Shown here: one piece after another, positions 36,120-42,307 of the stretch
Layout of the letters: each line of letters begins with the position of its first letter
Numbering within the stretch: position 1 is the first letter of the stretch
Program-made: the position numbers and the translations under genes
DNA from: Rhodocyclaceae bacterium
Lineage (GTDB): Bacteria > Pseudomonadota > Gammaproteobacteria > Burkholderiales > Rhodocyclaceae
DNA: 42,307 nt
Reading direction: 5' to 3'
Assembly: GCA_016791105.1 (NCBI GenBank)
Contig: JAEUNM010000111.1
Location: forward strand, 1-42,307
Notes under the pieces: generated by a model
What the model was told of the DNA's origin: nothing
Seen by the model: only the letters and a program-made list of their open reading frames with translations
Databases searched by the model: none

Positions 36120-37304
36120 GTGAAAACTCCTGACAGTTTTTCCGACTTATGCGCGCGCACCATCTGCGGTATATTTTTCGTGGTACTTGGTGGTTGCGCA
36201 ACCTTCCCCGATTGGATGCCCGCATCAGGTGCCAGCCGCCAGCAGGTACAGGAAAGTCGCGAATCAAGCCGTGTTCAGGGCATCCAGGTCGTGGACGTGA
36301 ACGACGCCCTGGCGCGAACACTCGCCGCCAGCAAGAAACTTGCTCAGTTTGCGGATATTTTCAAAACCACCACCAGTAACAACTATCAACTCGGTCCGGG
36401 AGATATTGTCGAACTGTCAATTTGGGAAACGCCACCTGCAATGCTTTTTGGGGCCACCGTACTCGACCCAACATCCGGCCCCATCACATCGCGCAGCGTT
36501 ACCTTGCCGGAACAGATGATTACCCAGGAAGGCACAATAAATGTGCCGTTCGCCGGGCGCGTTCGAGTCAACGGGCGTACCCCCCCAGAGATCGAAGCAG
36601 ACATCGTAAAGCGCCTTGGCGGCAAGGCGAACCAGCCGCAGGTACTGGTACGCGTCGTAAAGAACAATACATCCAACATCACAGTCGTGGGCGACGTTAC
36701 CAGCAGCACCCTCATGCCCCTGACCCCTAAAGGCGAACGACTGCTTGATGCGCTTGCCATCGCAGGCGGCGTGAAGCAGCCAGTAAACCGAATGTCGGTA
36801 CAGCTTTCTCGGGGCAGTCGTAGCGCAACCATGCCACTCGATGCGGTAATTCGCGACCCGCGACAAAACATCCTGCTCGAACCCGGCGACGTAGTTACGG
36901 CGCTGTTCCAATCGCAGAGTTTTTCCGTCCTTGGTGCGACAGGGAAAAATGATGAAATTCCGTTTGAAGCACAAGGAATTTCCCTCGCGCAGGCACTAGC
37001 GCGCTCTGGTGGGCTTGTCGACAGCAGAGCTGACGCGAGGGGCGTCTTTGTGTTTCGCTTCGAAGACGCAAATTTGGTCGAAATCAACGACCGTTCCGTC
37101 GTCGCCTCCAACGGAACGGTTCCGGTCGTCTACGAAATCAATTTGCGCGACCCGGCTTCGTTCTTCGTCACACAGAACTTTCCGATTCAGAATCATGACG
37201 TGGTTTACGTCGCAAACTCCCCTACCACGGAATTCGAAAAATTCCTGCGCCTACTCGTCACGGTGACAAGCCCCGCCGTCACACTTAATCGCCTTGCGCA
37301 ATAG
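36120..37304 (+). CDS. Capsule polysaccharide export outer-membrane lipoprotein (CtrA/BexD/WcbC type)
   Basis: Outer-membrane part of a group-2-type capsule exporter. 394 residues, the length of CtrA/BexD rather than of E. coli KpsD (~560). A lipoprotein signal with lipobox LGGC places the lipidated cysteine at C26. A poly-export domain (YQLGPGDIVELSIWE, ITQEGTINVPFAGRVRVNG) is followed by two SLBB-like parts (NNTSNITVVGDV, and VLGATGKNDEIPFEAQGISL). GTG 36120 is chosen because it gives a short charged N-region before the hydrophobic stretch. It is 6 nt upstream of the ABC permease gene. Codon use here is visibly less GC-rich than before 35 kb. Confidence 0.92.
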   Translation: MKTPDSFSDLCARTICGIFFVVLGGCATFPDWMPASGASRQQVQESRESSRVQGIQVVDVNDALARTLAASKKLAQFADIFKTTTSNNYQLGPGDIVELSIWETPPAMLFGATVLDPTSGPITSRSVTLPEQMITQEGTINVPFAGRVRVNGRTPPEIEADIVKRLGGKANQPQVLVRVVKNNTSNITVVGDVTSSTLMPLTPKGERLLDALAIAGGVKQPVNRMSVQLSRGSRSATMPLDAVIRDPRQNILLEPGDVVTALFQSQSFSVLGATGKNDEIPFEAQGISLAQALARSGGLVDSRADARGVFVFRFEDANLVEINDRSVVASNGTVPVVYEINLRDPASFFVTQNFPIQNHDVVYVANSPTTEFEKFLRLLVTVTSPAVTLNRLAQ

Positions 37305-37310
37305 CGGACC

Positions 37311-38126
37311 ATGTCGGCAAACGTTCGCACTCCAACTTCCATCACCTTTTCCGTATGGAATGCCATTTTTTTGCGCGAAGCGCTCGACCGCCTGTTCGAC
37401 ATGCGCTTCGCCTGGTTGTGGATTTTGCTGGAACCCGTTCTGTGGATCGCATTTCACTCATTCGGATATAGGGCGCTGCATGTCAATACGGTCGGCGGCA
37501 TGGACCTGACCGTGTGGATCAATGCAGGATTTCTGCCGTTTATCCTATGGCGGAGGACCAGCACCCAGGTTCTCCATGCGGTTGATTCTAACATTGCCTT
37601 TTTCGTCTACCGCCAGGTCAAGCCATTTGACGCCGCTTTTATGCGGGCGGTACTTGAGGCATTTCTAATTGCACCGATAGCCCTCATAATTCTAAGCATG
37701 GCCGCCGCGGCAGGATACGGTAACACTCCTGGCATTACGGCCATTGATTATTTACCGCGCGACCCACTGCGCGCCATTTTTGGCACGATTGGCACTTGGC
37801 TGTTCGCTCTCGGCTATGGCTTAGTGACGTCCGTCACGATGGTCCTGGTACGCGAAATGGAACATATCTACAAAATCATGTACCTACCTTTATACGTTCT
37901 ATCCGGCGTCATCGTCCCGGTCGAGGCAGTCCCCCCTCCTTGGCGTGAGTTGTTTCTGCTCAACCCCCTCGTACATGGCATTGAAATAGTCCGACAGGGG
38001 TTCCTCCCCGTCTATCACACTGCCTCCGGGATAAGCATGACCTACCTCTACGGATGCGCCCTTGGTTCCGTGTTTCTTGGACTTGCTTTATATAGGCGAT
38101 TCTCCCGCGAATTGGTGACACGATGA
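37311..38126 (+). CDS. kpsM: Capsule polysaccharide ABC transporter permease
   Basis: Inner-membrane permease of the ABC-2 type exporting capsule polysaccharide. 271 residues with six predicted helices, starting with WLWILLEPVLWIAFHSF after a cytosolic N-terminus (AIFLREALDRLFDMR), and the family-typical YLPLYVLSGVIVP and LNPLVHGIEIVRQGF near the C-terminus. Pairs with the ATPase whose start overlaps its stop by 4 bp (ATGA at 38123). CtrC, BexB, Wzm and KpsM are names for the same role in other species. Confidence 0.93.
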   Translation: MSANVRTPTSITFSVWNAIFLREALDRLFDMRFAWLWILLEPVLWIAFHSFGYRALHVNTVGGMDLTVWINAGFLPFILWRRTSTQVLHAVDSNIAFFVYRQVKPFDAAFMRAVLEAFLIAPIALIILSMAAAAGYGNTPGITAIDYLPRDPLRAIFGTIGTWLFALGYGLVTSVTMVLVREMEHIYKIMYLPLYVLSGVIVPVEAVPPPWRELFLLNPLVHGIEIVRQGFLPVYHTASGISMTYLYGCALGSVFLGLALYRRFSRELVTR

Positions 38127-38785
38127 TCGTCCTCGATAACGTCTATAAACGTTACATGACGGAACATGGCGCCGGCCGCTGGGTCTTGCGTGGAATTGAC
38201 CTGACGCTGCCGCCGAAACGAAGTATCGGTTTGATCGGAGTGAATGGCGCAGGAAAATCCACTCTTTTGAAGATAATTGGCGGCGCAGATGTGGCAACCA
38301 AAGGTCGCGTCGAAAGACATTGCCGGGTTTCCTGGCCAGTCGGGCAGGGCGGCTTGGAGGCAACGTTGACTGGGCGCCAAAACGCCAAGTTCGTGTGCCG
38401 CTTGCACGGACACCGCGAGGAGCTTAACCAACGCGTCGGTTTTATCCAGGATTTCGCTGAGTTAGGTGATTCCTTTGACGCTCCGGTCCTGACATACTCT
38501 TCAGGAATGCGTTCGCGACTCCAGTTTGCCATGTCGCTGGCCTTTGACTTTGACGTTTATATATCCGATGAACTCACCGCCGCTGGGGACGCAAAGTTCA
38601 GGGGCAAGGCCGCACGCGCGTTCAAAGATCGAACAGACCGGGCAAGCGTGATAATGGTTTCACATGACGAAACAACCCTGCGGCAATTCTGTCAATCCGG
38701 AATTTGGATCCACGACGGAAAGGCTTTCTGGTTCGACAAGATTGATGATGCGCTAAAAGCATATAAGGACGCCATTTTCGTATGA
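38123..38785 (+). CDS. kpsT: Capsule polysaccharide ABC transporter ATP-binding protein
   Basis: 220-residue ATPase driving polysaccharide export. Walker A GVNGAGKST at residues 39-47, signature YSSGMRSRLQFA, Walker B region VYISDELTAAGD with its glutamate, and switch His in MVSHDETTLRQFC. The pattern SSGMRSRL followed by DELTAAGD is that of the KpsT/CtrD/BexA group, and the length (about 220) is that of group-2 exporters without the carbohydrate-binding C-terminal domain of O-antigen Wzt proteins. Overlaps both neighbours by 4 bp, so all three are translationally coupled. Confidence 0.94.
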   Translation: MIVLDNVYKRYMTEHGAGRWVLRGIDLTLPPKRSIGLIGVNGAGKSTLLKIIGGADVATKGRVERHCRVSWPVGQGGLEATLTGRQNAKFVCRLHGHREELNQRVGFIQDFAELGDSFDAPVLTYSSGMRSRLQFAMSLAFDFDVYISDELTAAGDAKFRGKAARAFKDRTDRASVIMVSHDETTLRQFCQSGIWIHDGKAFWFDKIDDALKAYKDAIFV

Positions 38786-39957
38786 ACAATGAAGCGAAGG
38801 CCACGGATAACAACAAGCAATCCGGGTTTGTTGGATTCTCGAACAAACTAACCGCTCTCGTCTTTTCGGCTCGGACGTACAAGCTTATTTTGCGAGTCAT
38901 TTTTGTGATTGGGGCGACGGCCGTCCCGTATTGGCTGTTCGTGGCGTCGGACCGATACGTATCCGAAGCCAAAGTCATCATTCAGAAAACCGATGCGCCG
39001 TCCGCACCCACCGCCGCGGACTTCGCTGCGATCGCGTCGGGCGCGGGTGGATTGTCCCGCAGCGACCAGCTTTTGTTGCGGGAATATCTTTTGTCAGTTG
39101 ACATGCTGAAGAAGCTTGATGCGGCTTTTAACTTGCGCAACCACTACAGCGATGGACGGCTCGACTTTGTTTCTCGCATGTGGTTCAAGGACGCTCCGAT
39201 TGAGTGGTTTTATCGTTATTGGCTAACCCGAATCGACGTAGTCTACGACGATTACAGTGGCGTACTATACATTCGGGCGCAGGCATACGATGCCTCGACT
39301 GCCCGTTCCCTTGCGGAGTTTTTGGTCCGTGAGGGTGAAGCCCACATGAATAAGTTGGGCCATGAATTGGCTCAAGCACAGATTACCTTTTTGACCACGC
39401 AAGTAAGTCTCGCGCAGGAACGACTGCACCAGGCAACAGGGCAACTACTCGCGTTCCAGAATCGAAAGGGCTTGGTTTCCCCCAAAATTGCCATAGAAAA
39501 TAGCAGCGCATTGATTGCAGCGCTGGAGGCAAAGAAAGTGGAAGTTGAGACGCAACTCGCAACATTGCCCGCGAACTTGAGCGCAAACAACCCGGCCCTG
39601 GTGATGCTGCAGAAAAACCGTCAAGCCTTATTGCAGCACATTTCCGAGAAGCGCGCGGAACTCGCCGCCCCCACGGGCAAAACACTTAGTTTTACTATCG
39701 AAGAATTTCAACGCCTTCAGATAGAAGTCGATTTTGTTCAGGATGTTTATAAGACCGCACTTGCGGCGCTGGAAAGAGGGCGGATGGACGCTGCGCGCAC
39801 CCTCAAGAAGGTTTCGATTTTACAAGCACCGACAGAGCCCGTCTATCCAATTGAACCTAGGCGACTGTACAACGTTGGATTAACCGTACTTCTCACCGGC
39901 GCATTGATTGGCGTCCTTAAGCTCCTGGAGGGGATAGTACTTGATCACGTAGATTAA
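38782..39957 (+). CDS. kpsE: Capsule export inner-membrane protein, KpsE/CtrB family (PCP-3)
   Basis: 391-residue protein that bridges the ABC transporter and the outer-membrane channel. N-terminal membrane helix (LILRVIFVIGATAVPYWLFV, about residues 35-54), a periplasmic domain starting SDRYVSEAKVIIQK, a long coiled coil (about residues 190-330), the family-typical PTEPVYPIEPRRLYN just before the second membrane helix (VGLTVLLTGALIGVLKLL), and a short C-terminal tail. Gene order here is outer-membrane protein, permease, ATPase, PCP protein, unlike ctrABCD of Neisseria. Last gene of the overlapping export block. Confidence 0.93.
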   Translation: MNNEAKATDNNKQSGFVGFSNKLTALVFSARTYKLILRVIFVIGATAVPYWLFVASDRYVSEAKVIIQKTDAPSAPTAADFAAIASGAGGLSRSDQLLLREYLLSVDMLKKLDAAFNLRNHYSDGRLDFVSRMWFKDAPIEWFYRYWLTRIDVVYDDYSGVLYIRAQAYDASTARSLAEFLVREGEAHMNKLGHELAQAQITFLTTQVSLAQERLHQATGQLLAFQNRKGLVSPKIAIENSSALIAALEAKKVEVETQLATLPANLSANNPALVMLQKNRQALLQHISEKRAELAAPTGKTLSFTIEEFQRLQIEVDFVQDVYKTALAALERGRMDAARTLKKVSILQAPTEPVYPIEPRRLYNVGLTVLLTGALIGVLKLLEGIVLDHVD

Positions 39958-40417
39958 CCGGGCAATCGCGGAAAATGGCTAATCATTGCAGACACCCGTG
40001 GGTCGGCGAACGGCCAAACGGCGTCATGTTCGGCAGTTGCTTACCGCCTGTTGTCGCCACATTGCTGAAAATATGGCCACGCTCCCGCGGGCATCGACTA
40101 ATTGCAAACCGAGGTAACGTTTCCACAAGATCGGTACAAAACTGTGCACCGCCCAGCTAAAGGGCTGCATTGGCGCCCGCCTGCATGCTGGAGAGTGTTC
40201 GGTGCGGGAGGCGTACTTTCAGCCCGGACCACACCATGTAGCCCGCCGCATTTGAAGCTGTGTGATCACGCTAATGTTCGGGCCGCTACCGACCGGCCAC
40301 GAGAACGCGTGGCAGCAGCAATTTTGATCAAGTGGATTGACATTCAGGCGGGATAGAACTTGATCGGTAATACGGATTGAAAATCATCGAATTGATGGAG
40401 GCGGGGAAAACGGAACC
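39958..40417. other. Intergenic region between the export genes and the coiled-coil gene
   Basis: About 460 bp with no supported gene. It contains an inverted repeat flanking a TTGACA box near its right end (separate entry). No intrinsic terminator with a T-tract was found after kpsE. Confidence 0.55.
40326..40365. repeat. Inverted repeat flanking a TTGACA box upstream of the coiled-coil gene
   Basis: GATCAAGT at 40326-40333 and its exact complement ACTTGATC at 40358-40365 are separated by 24 bp that contain TTGACA (40337-40342). This could be an operator around a -35 element or simply a chance palindrome. A matching -10 at standard spacing is not evident. Confidence 0.35.
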
Positions 40418-42307
40418 ATGACCGCGCAACAACACGAAATTCGCTTGAAAGAACAGCAAGAGGAAAACGAACTGCTACTGCTCCAGCTCCATCAGGTGCA
40501 GGAAGAGCTGGAACGTTATTTCCTCAAATGTCAGGCGCTCGAAGCGGAGGGGGGCGTAACGGCCGTCGGCCAGAGAATCCCGGTGGATGACCAACTGCCG
40601 GAAGCTCTGGCAGAAGTCGCGCGGCTCATCGCACTTGGCGAAACCCAGAAGCAGCTGCGTAACATCGAATCCGCCAACGCGCTCAATGCCCGGATCGGCG
40701 ACATTGTAATTCAGAGCGTTACGTCCCCCGGAAAATTGATCGGCTTGCCGGTGAGGCTGCTCAAAATCTGGCGCGAATCTGAAGCCAAAGAGATTCCCGC
40801 GGCCCTAGGTGGGAAGACATGCGACAAAGTCATCGCAGCATACGAGCAAAGCGCCTTCGAAGGCGTAGCGAAGCTACTCGCCCCTTTCGCCGCCCCAAGC
40901 ATCAAGGCCAATGCCTACACAGCACTAGCGCGACACTTGATGCCGTACCAGCCGGCCAATGCTGCACAGGCCGCCAGGCTGGCGTATGAAGAAGACCCGC
41001 GCCCATATCGCTTGAAATGGCTGGCGTTCCGTATTCACGAAGCAGGCAATGCCGTCGAGGCCGACGCCATGCTCTCACTCTTGCCGGAAGGCACCCAGTT
41101 CAGTGATTCCGAGGCAAGACAAGTCAGTCAGGTTCGCTATGAAGCCAGTCTTGCGCGGCTGGGCGAAGCTAGACGAAAAACCGATTTCGATTCGCGCCGT
41201 AACGCCTTCGAAAGCCAGCTGAAGCAACTTGCTGGCGAGCGCGACAGTCAAGCCAACCTAGCAGAAGCGCGCGGTCATGAACTCGAAGCACTGACACGGA
41301 CCACGGTGCAGCTGGATCAGGAAAGGGCTTCTTTTGTGCTGCGAACCAAAATGCTCGAAACTCAGCTTGAGACGAGCAGCCGCGAGATGGACGGTCTCAA
41401 GGGGCAGTTCGAGCGCGAGGAGGCTTCTCTTCGGCAGCAACGTAAGGATCTCGAAACGCGGCTTGAGACACGTACCCGCGAAGTCGAGGCGCTGCAGGTG
41501 GAACGGGCGGTGCGCGAAGAAGAAAGCGCTGTTCTGCTCCAGGGACTGCATCAAGCTCAGGAGGAATTGGAACGCTATTTCCTTGACAAGGAAAGGCTAC
41601 GGGAAGAGAAGCGGGTGCTGAAGGGACAGTTGGACGAGGCGGCGAAGGAGACGGAAGAGCGACGTCAGGTGCTTGAAGCTGCCCAAGCGGCGCAGGCACG
41701 ATGGGAGCAGGACATTGCTTCGCTGACGCAGACCAATGCGGAGCTAGCGCGGGAGAGGATGGCGCTGGCGGGACAGTTGGACGTAGTGGCGAAGGAGGCA
41801 GAAGCGCGGTTGCGCGAACTTGAAGGGCTGCGGCTTACGCAGGCGCCATTAGAGCAAGAAAGGACGGCCCTAGCGGGGCGACTGGAAGAGTCGGAAAAAG
41901 AGGGGGAATCGCGGGGTCGGGAGATTGAACGTCTGAAGGAGGCGCTGGCTCAACTGGTGCAGGAGAAAACGGCGCTGGTGGCGCGCCTCGACGCGTCAAC
42001 CAAGGCCTCCGAAGTACACGGCCGGGAGCTTGATGGGATACGCGCGGCACGGATCCAATTAGAGCAGGAAAAGACGACGCTGGCGGCACGCCTGGAGGAG
42101 GCAACGAAGGCCTCCGAAGGTCACGTTCGCGAAATTGAAGGCCTGCGCGCGGCGCGGTCCCAGCTCGACCAGGAAAAAACGACCCTGGCGGCACGCCTGG
42201 AGGAGGCAACGAAGGCCTCCGAAGTTCACGGTCGCGAAATTGAAGGCCTGCGCGCGGCGCGGACCCAGCTGGAGCAGGAAAAAACGACACTGGCGGCACG
42301 CCTGGAG
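40418..42307 (+). CDS. Long coiled-coil protein, 3' end beyond the window
   Basis: The frame from ATG 40418 stays open for all 630 codons to the window edge. Residues 1-45 include ENELLLLQLHQVQEELE. Residues about 46-245 are mixed helical and less repetitive (LIGLPVRLLKIWRESEAKEI, YEEDPRPYRLKWLAFRIHE), with a TPR-like look. From about 250 onward the protein is an unbroken Glu/Arg/Leu/Ala heptad pattern, ending in 35-residue tandem repeats. The motif LHQxQEELERYFL occurs twice (about residues 22-37 and 377-391). From memory, similar N-terminal motifs occur on proteins of polysaccharide loci, which I could not check. No catalytic domain is visible; one could follow beyond the edge. Confidence 0.8.
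   Translation, partial: MTAQQHEIRLKEQQEENELLLLQLHQVQEELERYFLKCQALEAEGGVTAVGQRIPVDDQLPEALAEVARLIALGETQKQLRNIESANALNARIGDIVIQSVTSPGKLIGLPVRLLKIWRESEAKEIPAALGGKTCDKVIAAYEQSAFEGVAKLLAPFAAPSIKANAYTALARHLMPYQPANAAQAARLAYEEDPRPYRLKWLAFRIHEAGNAVEADAMLSLLPEGTQFSDSEARQVSQVRYEASLARLGEARRKTDFDSRRNAFESQLKQLAGERDSQANLAEARGHELEALTRTTVQLDQERASFVLRTKMLETQLETSSREMDGLKGQFEREEASLRQQRKDLETRLETRTREVEALQVERAVREEESAVLLQGLHQAQEELERYFLDKERLREEKRVLKGQLDEAAKETEERRQVLEAAQAAQARWEQDIASLTQTNAELARERMALAGQLDVVAKEAEARLRELEGLRLTQAPLEQERTALAGRLEESEKEGESRGREIERLKEALAQLVQEKTALVARLDASTKASEVHGRELDGIRAARIQLEQEKTTLAARLEEATKASEGHVREIEGLRAARSQLDQEKTTLAARLEEATKASEVHGREIEGLRAARTQLEQEKTTLAARLE
41747..42307 (+). repeat. 105-bp tandem repeats (35 residues, five heptads)
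   Basis: Equivalent codons recur at 41747, 41852, 41957, 42062, 42167 and 42272, exactly 105 bp apart. The last three copies (from 42062) are nearly identical at DNA level (EQEKTTLAARLEEATKASE), while earlier copies are diverged. This points to recent expansion at the 3' side. The array runs off the window, so the copy number is unknown. Confidence 0.9.

Noticed and set aside
41835..42299. Minus-strand Pro/Ala-rich repetitive frame
   Set aside because: Its 35-residue periodicity is the complement of the coiled-coil tandem repeat, which explains it fully.

Overview
The window reads as a stretch of a high-GC betaproteobacterial chromosome. The pointers are the metK - SAH riboswitch - ahcY - metF methyl-cycle block, a rapZ gene, a class I PHA synthase, an isovalerate (leucine) degradation cluster and GC-rich codon use. 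The family-level placement (Rhodocyclales or Nitrosomonadales type) is only a guess. No tRNA, rRNA, IS element or CRISPR array was seen.

Layout. 1-3642: methyl cycle, with metK (5' end cut by the window edge), an SAH-sensing riboswitch, ahcY and metF. 3676-7028 (minus): a signalling operon of a membrane PAS histidine kinase, a stand-alone receiver and a REC-GGDEF protein interrupted by an in-frame amber codon. 7149-8513: L-serine ammonia-lyase. 8645-15618: a heavy-metal efflux (HME-RND) operon, CzcI-like / CzcC / accessory / CzcB / CzcA / accessory. 15612-16895 (minus): a NusG-domain-II membrane protein and rapZ. 17001-17156: an unrecognised 51-residue basic protein. 17434-22374 (minus): a catabolic cluster read from isovaleryl-CoA dehydrogenase through carbonic anhydrase, a GNAT enzyme, two DsbA-fold isomerases, an enoyl-CoA hydratase and a DUF1289 protein. 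22916-24736: phaC with a clear terminator. 25069-25836: a fumarylacetoacetase-fold hydratase/decarboxylase.

27100-42307 is the most unusual part. A 2534-residue single-module polyketide synthase (KS-AT-DH-MT-ER-KR-ACP, no thioesterase) overlaps by 4 bp an alpha-oxoamine synthase. Directly downstream are four tightly packed genes for a group-2-type capsule exporter: outer-membrane lipoprotein (CtrA/BexD/WcbC type), ABC permease (KpsM), ABC ATPase (KpsT) and inner-membrane PCP protein (KpsE). The PKS/oxoamine-synthase pair resembles RkpA/RkpG of rhizobial K-antigen loci and WcbR/WcbT of the Burkholderia capsule locus. The likely reading is a lipid or carrier moiety made by PKS plus PLP enzyme for a surface polysaccharide exported by the adjacent machine. 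The polysaccharide glycosyltransferases and KpsC/KpsS are not in the window.

The window ends inside a long coiled-coil protein (630 codons and still open) whose last ~560 bp are a 105-bp (35-residue) tandem repeat. It probably belongs to the same surface-polysaccharide locus.
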